Of a DNA stretch of 64,000 nucleotides, positions 1 through 12,264 are shown piece by piece. Under the pieces are notes generated by a model, which made no database searches, was not told where the DNA came from, and saw only the letters and a list, made by a program, of their open reading frames with translations. Source of the DNA: Ephydatia muelleri (lineage: Eukaryota; Porifera; Demospongiae; Spongillida; Spongillidae); contig JABACO010000021.1 in NCBI GenBank assembly GCA_013339895.1, forward strand, positions 3,309,457 through 3,373,456, given 5' to 3'. Numbering within the stretch: position 1 is the first letter of the stretch; every line of letters starts with the position of its first letter. Position numbers and translations under genes: made by a program.

Positions 1-53
1 AGTTGATTTTCTCTGGGAGCTAAATGTAATAGTTGATTTTCTCTGGGAGCTAA
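1..53. repeat. 30 bp tandem direct repeat at window edge
   Basis: The block beginning agttgattttctctgggagc occurs at 1 and again at 31, so at least two 30 bp units are present. The array may continue beyond the left edge. Confidence 0.8.
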
Positions 54-745
54 TAGCCTATAGCAGCATTGCATCTCAAACAGCACTCCGTAGTTTGTGC
101 GCAGATCTGATTATGTCTCTTAGCTAGCTACGTAGCTGAAGCCAAACCAATGCTATGCATGCGTACTGCTTATGCCGGATTAAAGAATAACTCTTGTGTT
201 ATGTGAGTGCCATTTAACACTCTAAGGAAAGCCTTGTGCCTTACATATGTGAAGGTTCAGTGAGCATTCAAGCCTTCGTTCAGTAAAGTGATTAATTGTG
301 CATGCTGTTAAGTTAGGTATTTGCTTTGTAAACCTCTGTGCTAAATAGGGGTGCTTTCATTTAAAATGTAACATGAGCTTCTAGCTGTGATTGTTATTCC
401 TGGTTAAAAGTAGTATATGCTTAAAATACACCTGCAGGTTTAGATGAAGATGAGAGACAACTAATTAATTACACAAAGCCTAAAGTAATGGAATTTAAAT
501 AGCAACGTATCCATAAATTCATTCATACAAAATTTGAATCATTGTAAACCTCAGGCAATTGCACTACGCACAGAGAATACTCACATTAGCTGATCTGATT
601 CACGCTAACTAGTTCCCCACCTCAGTGTCAATATGTCACTGGGAGTCGTTTGTGTCTATAAAGAACATTTTTGCGATAACAATACGTGCCAAAATAGGAC
701 AGTTCGTTGTCACACTCGATCGTGACTCCTTTTACCACTGTAAAA
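54..745. other. Non-coding stretch, nothing recognised
   Basis: AT-rich DNA with no convincing open frame, repeat or RNA gene. Confidence 0.5.
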
Positions 746-2290
746 CCAGTCACACAATATAGATTATCCCCCCAAACTTCATTCCCCCAGATGTTCTATT
801 CCGGACTGAATTAACCCTCCTGGGTTAGATTATTTCGGAATAGATTATCCCCCGTGAAAACTTTTACTAAATTAAACATTGACACGTGTTTTATCTCTAC
901 CATGCACACGGGATTGTAATGGATGCTGAAGAATACGACAATATTGTGCGGTTCCTCGAGAGCAAAGATGGCAAGCAAAGAACCTGGCCTCAGAGTTGTG
1001 GAATAGTCCAAGGACAAGGAGGCAAAAAGGGCGATCACCAAAGATGTGAAAGCTTCTCCCCCCAGGCTGGTCTTTTGTTCCAAATAAAAAGGTGCAAAAA
1101 AAAGTGGAGCGTTGTGTCGAGGATGAATGGTATCGAGTGGTAATAATGGACGAAAAGATGAGGCTCCTTGTGACCGTCCACAAAGATCTAGCTAAGGGTC
1201 ACTTCGGAGTCCATAAAACATAAGCTAATGTCATGAAAATGGCCTACGCCCTGCATGTTTGTAGTTTAATTTGATCTGTAAAATCATTATAATAGTATAA
1301 CTAGATGATGATTTACATGCATGATGTCATTGAAATTTTTTGTATAATGATCACATATCATGAGCTTCCATATTCATTTACAGGCAAGTGAAGATAGCTG
1401 AGCGGTACTATTGGAAAGGAATGTCTAAGGATGTCGCTGAATATTGCAGTATTTGCCTAGTTTGTCAAAGGTGGAGCAAAATGCCCAAGAAGACTGCAGA
1501 CTTGCATTTTGTTGGTGTTCCAAACCGAGCATTTGCTCAATGGGGCATGGACCTGGTGTGGGCGAGAGTTTTGCAATGAGTTGAATGATAATTTCTGCCG
1601 TAGCGTCTGTGTTTCAAGACACATCTGCACAGCATATCATCTCCAAAGTAATGGCCTTACAGAACGATTAAATAAAACAATTTGTGCCTGCTTAAGTAAG
1701 TACTCTGGTGGAAAGCTGAATTGGGAGAATGATTTGGATCTTTTCATTTGTTATTTGCTTTCGTTATTGCTCATCCATACAGTCATCTTCATTGTATTTT
1801 CAATTTGAACTTGTTTATGGGTGTGAGAGCAAGACTACCTATTGAACATCTACCATCACATTCGTGTCAAAAAGATGAAGATGATAATTCTATGGAAAAG
1901 TTTATGGTTAACTTGAAATTACTTGGTGAGAAACAAACTGATGCTCATAAAAATATTCAGCAAGCACAGGCCACCCAGAAAAAGCAGTATGATAGAAAAC
2001 ATGGCTGACAGGCAGAGTTTAGAGTTGGAGATTAAGTACGGTATGCTAATTCCAGGCATGATACAAGAAAGGGAGACAAACTATCAACAGAAATGCTTGG
2101 CCCTGTTTCTAATTTCCAGAACACTACTACTGACAAAAGCTCTCTTGCATACCTTCTGCAAAACCTTTCTGTTGCCATTCAGATGGGTCGAATGCTGCAT
2201 CAATTTTGGGAACTTCGCCTCCAACCCTCTCTCCTTTGAAAGTTGTTTAATGACAGACATAGACAATTTAAACAGTTATGTCAATAAACC
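746..2290 (+). pseudogene. Decayed Ginger1-type (Gypsy-integrase-like) transposon copy
   Basis: This is a relic of a cut-and-paste DNA transposon whose transposase resembles Gypsy integrase. The left edge (ccagtcacac, then agattatcccccc) resembles the terminal inverted repeat of the better copy at 26251-28923. No right end is visible. The broken gene starts at ATG 919 (MDAEEYDNIVRFLESK). It continues through an H2C2 zinc-binding region near 1388-1500 (YYWKGMSKDVAEYC, then CLVC) and the first catalytic Asp (WGMDLV, about 1555). It then jumps directly to REFCNELND. Relative to the 27 kb copy, about 195 bp containing the second catalytic Asp are deleted. The region around the catalytic Glu (QSNGLTERLN) follows in another frame at 1645-1680, then GVRARLPIE near 1820. 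Similarity to the other copy is lost near 2115. Stops and frameshifts throughout mean it cannot be active. Confidence 0.75.
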
Positions 2291-3337
2291 AGACTAGCCA
2301 CACGAAAGAAAGAGCAGTTGGTAAGCATTCCTCTCATACCTGCACAGGGTAGGTCCCTCTTTAAAATGGGTGTTGAAGCCATGCAAGTGAATCACACTAC
2401 CAGCTTGCTTTGAAAATTTGTGACCCGATTCTTAGGTCAGAACTGTATGGACCCACCTAGTGGATCCAAAAATCTATTTTGGTTGTGGGATGGGGGAAAG
2501 GTCCAAATTGAATCACCCAGGGCTGCTGGCATCACCTGTGTGCTCTGTGTGAATACCTCTGTGTGTATGCTTTTACATGTACACATGCACATGTGCACAT
2601 TCATGCATAAGCATGCAAAATTTGGCAATAAGCACAGCAAGTATGTTAGAGAGAGATAAGATGTGTGCACATGTAGACTACCGGTATAGACAATGGTAAT
2701 GGCATATTCCTTTTAACTCTCTCTTACCTGCCCACCACTATCTCCTTTTAAAAGAATTATCTCCCCCAATTCTGGCTGAATAAAAAAAACACGTTGCCAA
2801 TTTATGGTTGTTCTGAATCATTCAAAGTTGATTTAAAATGACAGCATGCCCAGCTCTCCTGTTTGGCCAGCCACGATTCCAAGAAGTCATGTTGATTTGG
2901 GGCAGCTCCATGCTCTTCTCCATGCAATATTGTCATACATCGTTATGTGCACAAACATCACTAGGGCCTGACCACCTGCATTATGATGAGCCAACAAATG
3001 GTTGAGTGTGGTGTACTAACACTGCAGGTTTTTTGTATTGGCAACGCGATGTAACTTATCATAAGCACAAAAAAAATGATCGTGCATTGACCATATCTCC
3101 CTCACCCATGAATCTGCTATGAAATTTAAGTTACGCAAAGGAGTGGTTAAATACATGTACTAGTGGACCATTAAACAAAGTGCATTTACTCCAGTGCTTA
3201 CCATATCAGGGAAGCGAGAGTGTAGCACTAATTTGATGTGCACTCACATGTGAAGTGTCGTGATGTCAATGTGCCAGTGAAGTCATATGGTTGTTAGTGC
3301 AATGTGTTGCTGGCATTAAATGCAAATGTTTATACCT

Positions 3338-3342
<5 letters not shown>
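2291..3342. other. Non-coding stretch
   Basis: No supported gene. Short open frames around 2420-2670 overlap on both strands in CA/TG-rich sequence and look like chance. Confidence 0.5.
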
Positions 3343-3371
<29 letters not shown>

Positions 3372-4268
3372 CATATTTGTGTTCAAAATGTACTGTACAT
3401 GAGTTGCATATGTAAGTAATCTTTATATATGTATACAAATTCCTATGTAAACATGTGCATGTGTCTGCCTGCCTGCCTGCGTGTGTGTGTGTGAGTGTGT
3501 GTATGTATGCGTGTGTATGTATGTGTGTGTGTATGTGTGTGTGTATGCATGTGTGTGTATGCGTGTGTGTGTATGCGTGTGTGTGTGTATACAAGTGTGT
3601 ATGTATGCATGTGTGTGTGTATAAGTATGCATGTGTGCATGCATGTGTGTATGTATGTGTGTGTATGTAATGTATGTGTGTAAGTATGTATGCGTGTATG
3701 TATGTATATGTATGTATGCGTGTATGTATGTGTGCGTGTATGTATGTGTGCATGTATGTATGTGTGTGTATGTCTGTGTGATGTATGTGTGTATGTATGC
3801 GTGTGTATGTATGGGTGTGTATGCATGCGTGTGTATGTGTGTGTATGTATGTGTGTATGTATGTGTGTATGTATGTATGTGTGTATGTATGTATATGTGT
3901 ATGTATGTATGTGTGTATGTATGTATGTGTGTATGTATGTATGTGTGTATGTATGTATGTGTGTATGTATGTATGAGTGTATGTATGTATGTGTGTATGT
4001 ATGTATGTCTGTATGTATGTATGTATGTATGTATGTATGTATGTATGCATGCATGCATGTATGTATGTATGTATGTATGTATGTATGTATGTATGCATGC
4101 ATGCATGTATGTATGTATGTATGTATGTATGTATGTATGTATGTATGTATGTATGTATGTATGTATGTATGTATGTATGTATGTATGTATGTATGTATGT
4201 ATGTATGTATGTATGTATGTATGTATGTATGTATGTATGTATGTATGTATGTATGTATGTATGTATGT
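3343..4268. repeat. TG and ATGT microsatellite field
   Basis: A (TG)n run lies at 3343-3369. From about 3478 to 4268 there are imperfect GTGTGTAT repeats that become almost pure (ATGT)n after about 4015, with GCATGCATGC interruptions at 4047-4057 and 4095-4105. All long open frames here (Met-Tyr-Val-Cys or His-Thr-Tyr-Ile repeats) are products of the repeat and not genes. Confidence 0.95.
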
Positions 4269-4723
4269 AGACAGATGTACAAGTACAAGTATGGAGACAT
4301 GTCTCTATGCATTGGTCAAGAGAACAAGTGTTTCAGCAAGTACTGCTTGAAGAATAGGGCAAATGCACATGACATGTCTGATTTGTGATGTAATAAAGCT
4401 CACTGTAAATGGCTGTTTGTGTTTGTGTGTGTTTGTTGTGAATCTCATCAGCAGAGTTTAGTCAGCAAAGCTCTCACATTACAACAATGGCATACACACA
4501 TGTGTATATAATGAATGTGGATTAGTGCAGTGCATGTTTTCATTTTGTAAGCATAGCATCTTAATTTCTATTAATTTCTATTACTAAGCAAGTGAGCAAT
4601 TAACAGTACAAAAAGTCTGATACTAGTTCGTGTGCATTAAATGTGGCCTTACAAGATCAGGCATACAAATGCACATTAATTTCATACCAATCATTGTTTA
4701 GAGAATGTCTCTCAGCTGTTCAC

Positions 4724-4726
<3 letters not shown>

Positions 4727-4771
<45 letters not shown>
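4727..4771. repeat. Long poly-C tract
   Basis: An uninterrupted run of more than 40 C follows tgttcacaa. Its length may be unreliable in the assembly. Confidence 0.9.
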
Positions 4772-4773
<2 letters not shown>

Positions 4774-7600
4774 AACTGGTCACTATACAGCACTAATCGA
4801 ATATTAACTAATAAGATGACTAGGCAATCCGTCTTGTCCCTTCTCCTGAACCCAATCAACATTGTGTCATTGTTATTACATTCACATTGGCTAAATCCAT
4901 CAGCTCTTAGATCTTGTAATTTACCTCACTGGGCTGAAAGATACAATTACTTCTCACAGCATGTAATACCTGTGTGGAATTCACTTCCTGCTTCTATTGT
5001 AACTTCAAACAGTGCCTCACTCTTCAAGTTGCACTAGATCTCACCTCCCTTTGTAAACCTTCCCCTTTTAAGTAGGCAGTAATGTAAAACATTTCATTGG
5101 CATTACTTGCCTTATTTTGGCGACTTACACGTGTTTATATGCACTATAATAATATGATGATACACATTTTACATACATGCATACACTCATACATCCATTT
5201 GTGTGTTATTGAGTTACCCCACTGGAGTATGGAATTCCGTTAGGTCAAAATTAGAGACAGTGTTCAGCAAAATTGCGCTAGTGGACAGTTTGTCATGTTT
5301 TTATTTTTTCTGTGATCTGGAAGCTTCTTCTCACACGTATCAAAAACTGTGCTACCCTTCATGGAGTTATAGGGTACTGAATTTATAATTAGCCATACAT
5401 TTCTGCTTGTCCTGGAAAATTTGAAAAAGCACCACTAGCGCACTTTTGCTGGACACTGTCCTATTTATTTATTTTTTAGCAACAGACCTTCCATAGTTCC
5501 AATGCTGCACGAGAATATCAGTAGGTTGTGTCTGTGAATGGTCAGGAAAGAGCAAGGCCCGTTGCCCTGGACATCTCTGTTGTCTCACCGCTAAATCCTT
5601 CAACTTTAGCTGAAGCGGGAGCAATGGTTGGTGCAGTCCTTGAGGCAACGGAGAGCAGGAAACACCGCCAATGATGAGTTAAATGCTTAGCTTTAGGGTG
5701 GGTCTCAACCCCTCTAGCAGTTGACTCCTATGGGGCTTGGGGTAGAGAAGCATCACGCAGGTCATAGTTAGGCTGGCGATACACAATTCACTGCCAAGTC
5801 ACAGGCATCTTTTGAACTGTTCTCAAACTTGAGCATTTGTTTAATAAGAGCCAATGCCAGAGCCATCCTCCGTATAGTGAAGAGCTGAACTTGTGTTTTG
5901 TGATGATGTAACATTGCGTATATCAGTAAAGAACTAAATAAAGAGATATACATTATATGTAAATGAGATGTAAATGTAATTTTTAGCGACAAACTTTAAT
6001 CGATAATAGCAATTAATGCAAAACTCTCATTAATGAGGTTCAATCGATCGATTCGTCACATTGGTAGCACGTACCCAATGCAAATTTATTTTGATGACCC
6101 TAACTAGAATAGAATTTTGCAAAGTTTCGGTACCACCATCAGAGCGTTGCATGTAACCATTCTGGGATGGTATACTGTAACCTCTTACTGTACCTGCGTT
6201 TCCATCAGCACAATGTTGCGTCTCATGTTGAATCAGTTGAATGCAGGAAATCAGATGAGTGTACATGTACTCATCAGATTGCCATGTACGTACCCAGTTA
6301 TTGTATTTCACTTCTAATACTGACCCTTGTAGGAGGAGTACATGTACACTCATTTCATTCCATACAATTAGTACGACATGAAACATTTGTGCTGCTTCTT
6401 AAGGGGCCGGTGGTAACAGTTTACTTTACCTTACCTTTTTTTTTTTCCTTTTCTTTTTTTCTTTCTTTTTCCTTCTTTTGAAGAGCGTTGTTCCTGTGTG
6501 GTCTATGTATGGAGATGAGTTTTATTGTACCCGTACTATCAACTGCAGATTGTGGTAAGTCAGAGCCCGTGGTAACAGTGGCGTCGGAAGGAATAATAGT
6601 TATACGCGTGTGTTGGTGGGGGGCGGGAGGCTCCCACCCAGCTAGGGGGCATGGGGAAGCACTCATTGGGGTCTGGGGCACAGCCCCAGAAGCTATAGCG
6701 TTCAACTCTTATGTATCTTAAAAGTATGCGCGTGTAAAGTTGATGTTCTAAATGATACAAATTAAACAACGTCACTTCACGATCGCACACCTCTATCTAT
6801 TTGTGCGTAATATGTGCCAAAAAGCTTACTCTGTGCATGGTTGTTGGCGCTTGTAAAGCCTTGTCTATTTCAATACAGTCTGACCTTTCCATATGGTAAT
6901 GGAGTAGTAGCATGACGTAGTAATCGTTCTTGGGTCATTGTAGACCTTTGGTATGTCTGTATCGATTTACATTCTCGGCAACACAGCAGAAGAAAGGCTG
7001 CATGTTTTCTGTGAAACAGAAACAGGGCTGCAAATGACCACGGAAGAATCAGAAGTGCACCCTGATCCTGAACTGGACCAATCCCTTACCGTTTTGTCAC
7101 CGCAAATCCGTGATACAACACTTTGCTGACGCTTCCTCACTCCGCGATCCGACTTTGAACCACAATAAGTAAACACTACTTTTTGCACACTAAATATAGT
7201 GTGAATTGGCAGCTGTTAGTGTTATCTGGAAAGTTGTTGACTACGGAACGATCATTTTCCTTATGACGCGCACGTAAACGAGCTTCCGTTTATGACTCCG
7301 CGGATCGAAAATGCTTGGTCCAATCTTTTAATAACTCCACCTCCTTGAGCGCCACGTGTTTACCGATTTCCTCATTTAACAAGCTGTGATTTCTCGATCG
7401 TTACTTTTTGTTGCGTTCTGTGAACCTCCTTTGTTGCGATTCACCCAGTTGAAGGTCGAAGGTAGCCGTACGTAAGTGCAAGTCCACCGTGTTGATGACT
7501 TTATGAAGCTTGGTTGGGCCATGTATTTCACTGCGTCTGTGTTGTATCCTAGATGATGCCCAACCACACCAGGCTGCTATAACCCCAGTGAAAAAATCTT
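4772..7600. other. Non-coding stretch with pyrimidine tract and G-rich patch
   Basis: No supported gene. A T/C-only tract lies at about 6432-6478. A G-rich patch at about 6615-6690 (around gtggggggcgggaggctccc) resembles the interior of MITEs elsewhere in the window, but I could not define its ends. Confidence 0.5.
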
Positions 7601-7990
7601 GGGCATAAAATCAATGTGTATCTTCGGACATTTCTTAGTTGGGTAAGATAACTTGTAAGAACTTGCCTATTTTGGCCAAGATCATGGCCAAGATGTAAGA
7701 TTACGGCCGCCACATTTCTTGTATCTTGGCCAAGACGTTCAAAATCTTGAGTGTAGATCTTGAATATCTTGGGTCATTCTTGGGCAAGATTGCCCAAGAA
7801 TTATGTCAATCTTGGTCAAGAGTCAAGATTCAAGATTATATTTCTTGTTTCCTGGGCAGGCTTACCTCAAGATCTTGCCTATTTTGGCAAAGATCTTGGC
7901 CAAAAGATGAGATTATGGTATGGCCACATTTCTTGTTTTCTAGGCAGGATATTCAGGCTCTTGACATTATCCTGAAGTATTCTTGAGTTG
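7601..7990. repeat. Imperfect tandem repeat rich in CTTGGCCAAGAT
   Basis: Two imperfect ~200 bp units each run from about aacttgcctattttggc, through ttggccaaga motifs, to ggccacatttcttg. The core is near-palindromic (cttggccaagat). No coding content is evident. Confidence 0.65.
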
Positions 7991-9316
7991 CGCAATTCCT
8001 GATCTTCCATTATTTAATTGGACATACTTGAAATTTTGATGCAATTTTTTTGGAATCTAATTTTTTTATTTTCATTACCTGTCTTAGTGACAAAATGGCT
8101 CTAAAATTACACGCATGCACATACAAAGTACAACACATAACATATACTAAATGCAGTGGCACTTAAAGTTTCTTATTTTTATCCCTACACTTTTGATTAC
8201 ATTTGTTTCTTATTTTACTACTGTTCTCTCTAGAGGAGGCTTGAGTGTATCTTTCTGCTATGCAATCTGAATCAAGGTTAATGTGATGATACTTAATACT
8301 CCTGCATAACTTTTCTTGTCAGGTACCTTCCAACAGTTGCACACTTCGAGAAGACAGAGACTTTTCACTACATGTGCCCTTGTCTGCCTGCTGAAATCAG
8401 GATGATGCCATCTTTAGTTCAGTGAACAGAGCATCCATCAATGTTAGAGCATATATATATAGTTAAATATGTTGGGGGACCTGATTTTGAGCAAGTCGAT
8501 GCCATTTCCTGTAGGATGGAATAGTATTTAATTCAAACTCAAAAGAGGCATGACTTACCAAAACAAACAAATTGTAGACATCCCTTGTCTCTCTCTATCC
8601 CCTTTCTCTCTGTTTACCCTCCACTGTCAACCTTCTCTCTCTGCACTGACTTGCATCTATCCTCTCTTTGTAAAGCTTCAAATGGTATATGAATGCTATT
8701 GATTCATTGCAAATTGGAATCAAGATTTTACCTTGGACTGCACCATTGAGAGTTTTAATTAAAATTTCCATAGTGCCGTCATAGTTTGCTGCATTGATAC
8801 AGGATTCAAATTAAAGCACGGTGCATAATTGTAAATTTATCTCACTGTCAGATTGGAAATGATGTCTTCAAGCTACACACTGTATTAACATGAGAATAAG
8901 TACTGATGAGAATGAAAGATTCACTTTTTTGTTTGAGCTGATGGAGGCTTCAAGCTGCTCTAATTGTTTCTACATTTAAGAAATAAATGGTTTAGGTTTG
9001 GTGAATTTATTATTTCAAGAAACACTTCAGTGGATAAAATACAGGGATGTCATTTATTGTAGACAGCTTAGTCGATTTTTAACCACTGTTACATAATATT
9101 ATTTCTAGGTTTTGCAATTATTTCATTCATCTAAAAATAATTGCGATGAGAGCATTTATCACCTCATAGAATGAATTATATTGTTTGATGTTACATTTTG
9201 ACACCTTTTCTCCTGCCTGTGATGGCCACGTAACAGGCACTGGTGGTACCTTCTTTGTCACGTGGATCTGTGTGGAAATACAATATGCTCATATGCATGT
9301 GTGCCTTATTATGTAC
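7991..9316. other. Non-coding stretch, nothing recognised
   Basis: AT-rich unique-looking DNA without a supported gene, repeat or element end. Confidence 0.5.
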
Positions 9317-9317
9317 G

Positions 9318-9720
9318 CTGCTGTGCAGATGAGTGGTGATTGGATAATGCCATTGGACTCAGCCCAGGAATAGATTAGAGGTATAGAAAGAAGTCTAGAA
9401 CAAGGAAGTGTGTCCAATCACACTGTCTGGTGGCAGGCTAGGTTAGGAAGTGGTGCCACACCCACCAAATATTTTGTTCTCTGCTGTGCAGATGAATAGT
9501 GGTTGGATGATGCAATTAGGCTCAGCCCACGAATAGGCGGGAGGTACCAACAGGAGTCTAGAACAAGGAGGCATGACCAAGCACACTGTCTGGCAGCAGG
9601 CACGGTCAGGAAGTGGTGTCACACCCACCAAATACAATGTTTGTTCTGTTGTGCATTTGAGTATTGTATGGATATCGCCATTTTCGGCTCAGCCCAGGCA
9701 TCGGGTGGCGGGTACACTGA
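9318..9720. repeat. ~160 bp tandem units (about 2.5 copies)
   Basis: Units contain gctcagcccaggaat and aggaagtggtgccacaccca. The ctcagccca core recurs near 9358, 9520 and 9686. The partner locus at 42290-43490 has about six. Confidence 0.85.
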
Positions 9721-10448
9721 GATGGTATTTTGAAACTAGGCACTTCATATTGTCTAATTGTTGGTAACTTAGGTCATAGAGCGAAATGTTGCCTACTTGT
9801 AGGGTAAAAAACACTATAATACATGGCATACAACACATACATAAACGGAATGGAATGAAAAGGTTTAAATGAAAATGGAAAGAAATAAGAGGGAAGTTTT
9901 TAATCAATGCTTGATTGCTGTGTTGGGAGCCCTACACCACCATATATCCCAATTCCGCCCCTCCAATTTGTGTGACCGAAAATTTGTGGCTCTATGAACG
10001 GTAAAAGAAAACTGGTTTGGCTGATGCATCGGTGTCAACAACACGTACTTAATTGTATAACCCAATGTCAGAACTCTTCTAGTGATTACTGTAGCAAATG
10101 GTTGTGCCTGGAATTTTCTTACATCTACGAAGAGGCGTGCGCCTACAAGGGAACGCGCGCCTCTTCGTTGCGGTGTAATCTAATTAGATTGGAATATGGT
10201 GCTGAGGAATGTGGTGCTAACTTCCAAACGGTCAATCGGACGACCCGTTGACCAACCAACCGATCGGATGGTTGACTAACGGGCCGCTCAACGTTCATAT
10301 TTCAGTACCCACTGTCTGATTTGTGTGATTAATCCACGCTATATAAATACAATGCTGGCCTGTTTATACTATTACATCGATATTGTACTGTTCCCATTCA
10401 AGCTTCAGAATCTCATGTGGTCTATGTTTGTGATTGAACAATGGCATA

Positions 10449-10718
10449 TCACAATAGGCAGAAAAGGCTAGCACTGGTATAGAAAAGCATTGCACATCCA
10501 AATATTATGTTTGAATCAGGATTGGTGTTAAATATTGTGATAACACAATTAAAAGACTGAAAGTTTAGACATTTGTATTTGATAACTTCTTCAATTACTT
10601 GGTTGATGTATCCTCTCCCATTGCCACTGTGCAATATGCTAGGAAGTCCATATATTGGGAACACCCTCTTCAATGCATCGGTATAACAAATCAGTGTGCA
10701 TGAAAACGGGAGCATCAA
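10449..10718 (-). pseudogene. Integrase-core fragment upstream of peptide gene A
   Basis: The minus-strand frame contains FPIYGLPSILHS followed by GNGRGYINQVIEEV. This matches the pattern around the second catalytic Asp of retroviral/Gypsy-type integrase cores (fG.P..lhSDnG.eF.n.vi). In this copy the Asp of SDNG is Gly. The partner at 44196-44468 still has the Asp. No zinc-finger region or catalytic Glu follows, so only a short piece remains. It lies about 250-520 bp upstream of the peptide gene, on the opposite strand. I infer a relic of an integrase-type transposon or a domesticated descendant of one. Confidence 0.55.
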
Positions 10719-10720
10719 GG

Positions 10721-10915
10721 TGCCCGCCAGCCGCTAATAATGGTTCACTTCGTTAGTCTAAAGTGCTTTATTTGATTAGACTAAAGTGCAAGGGGATTGA
10801 CTGGACTACCAGACAACACGTAGCGCATGCGCACAATGCAACCTATCAGCTGGCGATTATGGAAAGTTTTTACACAACAAGACAGATAGCCGGGCTTTAT
10901 AAAGGAGGATACTTG
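10721..10915 (+). promoter_or_regulatory. Putative promoter of peptide gene A
   Basis: Two blocks are shared by all three peptide genes: tgcccgccagccgctaataa at 10721-10740, and a TATA-type block cgggctttataaaggaggat, then acttgc, at 10891-10916. A perfect gcgcatgcgc palindrome, like an NRF-1 site, lies at 10823-10832. The TATA-like core lies about 65 bp upstream of the ATG. This is inferred from conservation; there is no transcript evidence. Confidence 0.5.
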
Positions 10916-10964
10916 CTAATCCAAGTTGAAATTTATAGATCCCAATTTGGCTAAGCAAGCTAGA

Positions 10965-11177
10965 ATGAATTTTCTTCTTCAAGTTCTTCTATTGCTGTTG
11001 GCAGCTGCTTTGGTTTCAGCCAATGCAAAAGAGAAATACAATGTATATCTGTACAAAGGCAAGTTAATGTCCAAGCCATCCAACACGGGATACCCTGGGA
11101 CAGCTACCCCAACGACACCTCCTGCTGGCACCACTCCTCCGTATGACAACAAAAAGAAGACGAAAGCGCCTTACTGA
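10965..11177 (+). CDS. Small secreted Thr/Pro-rich peptide, copy A (70 aa)
   Basis: Function unknown; I do not recognise the family. The protein has 70 residues. A hydrophobic signal peptide (MNFLLQVLLLLLAAALVSANA, about 21 residues) is followed by a likely cleavage after Ala-Asn-Ala before KEKY. The ~49-residue mature part has no cysteine. It has a basic, aromatic start (YNVYLYKGKLMSKP), a Thr/Pro/Gly middle (about residues 40-59) that could be O-glycosylated, and a Lys-rich end (KKKTKAPY). The open frame extends upstream, but ATG 10965 starts exactly at the signal peptide and is conserved in the copies at 25656 and 44653, all 70 residues long. Compared with the 44653 copy there are 4 amino-acid changes and 5 silent changes. 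An ATTAAA at 11204 may be a polyadenylation signal. No intron is needed. Probably a secreted structural, mucus or defence peptide, but that is inference. Confidence 0.8.
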   Translation: MNFLLQVLLLLLAAALVSANAKEKYNVYLYKGKLMSKPSNTGYPGTATPTTPPAGTTPPYDNKKKTKAPY

Positions 11178-11209
11178 CCGAACCGATACGTAACAATTAA
11201 CACATTAAA

Positions 11210-12261
11210 AGTTGAACTATAGACAGGCTTCATTCGTGCATGCACGCGCGCGTGTATGTAAATGAAGTTATTGTGTATGAAAGGTTATCCGTCATGATAC
11301 ATACCACCAAAATTAAAACAAAGAGCATACAACTGATGTACGATTGTCTTCGCATTAATCAGAATATACGAATAACACAGACTAACATGAGACCGACATC
11401 ACTTTCTGGGGCAGCAGGGTCGACGTGTAATTTACCCTGCGGGCAAAAAGGTTTCGAGAAAACAGCAGACCTCAATGCAGTTGTAGGTGTTTGTGGAAAT
11501 AAGAAGAAGACTCCAAACAAAGTTTATGGATTATATATACAACTGAACAAATAACGTACAATTAACGTAGAAGAGCTAGACTAGAATTGGAACTGCATGT
11601 AGGCAACCTGTTTTTCCAGCAGATGCATAGATTCTGAGAAAATCCTCCATGCTGTACTCTTCCCAGCCCATTGCGCACTCATATGATCTTATCTTAAATA
11701 TACATGTGTGTTTAAAGTCCGATCGAATCGTAAAAGCGCTAGATGCAGACGGCCGTCATGCAGGAAATCCATAGCCAATTTGGTGGACCAATAATGGTGA
11801 TTCGCAAGGATATAGGCTAGCTTGAGCAGCTCTGTGGTTGATAATTTCTACGTACATCTTCACTGTAAACACATCATTTTTGTCTCCTTAAAGAGATAAT
11901 TTATTTTTGTGTCGAAATGCATAGGGTTCGCATCTTTCTTTTTTTTTGTTCTTTCTTTTTCATTTTATTACGCGGGGCCTTTACCCTTAAACTGATCTGT
12001 AAATACTACACCCTGCAAAGCACATGACGCATTGCGTACAGTATTTACTTTATAACTCGATTTAAAAAAAAAACGGCACTCCGATTTGAGGTTGTGGTAC
12101 ACCATACAGATCCTGCAGTGTACGCATGAGCAGCAGTTACGGCCACTATGCAACGAGTATATAACCTATTATAATGCACCCTATTGGTAGCTATGGATGT
12201 CGATACAACAGAAAGTAAATAATGACGTGATCTCGCTCGACTACTGCTTTGCGATAAGAAA
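11210..12261. other. 3' flank of peptide gene A within the duplication
   Basis: Non-coding. The part near 11303-11345 (aaaattaaaac, then catacaactgatg) is also recognisable downstream of the diverged copy at 25.9 kb, so the ancestral unit included some 3' flank. T-rich tracts lie near 11936-11965. Otherwise nothing recognised. Confidence 0.5.
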
Positions 12262-12264
12262 AGA

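Larger units (their letters stand above)
9317..12261. repeat. Segmental duplication, copy A (partner 42917-45965)
   Basis: About 2.9 kb here is highly similar, in the same order and orientation, to 42917-45965. Both copies hold ~160 bp tandem units, an integrase fragment on the minus strand, a 70-residue peptide gene and the same 3' flank. Differences include unit number in the tandem block, small indels and a ~60 bp deletion upstream of the partner's peptide gene. Similarity ends near 12261, just before repeat R begins. Confidence 0.9.

Noticed and set aside
3316..4388. Long open frames with His-Thr-Tyr-Ile or Val-Cys-Met-Tyr repeats on both strands
   Set aside because: They follow directly from the ATGT/TG microsatellite, which has stop-free frames on both strands.
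11240..11554. 104-codon frame downstream of peptide gene A
   Set aside because: The frame is not kept in duplication copy B (indels near 45060-45190), so it is not under coding constraint.
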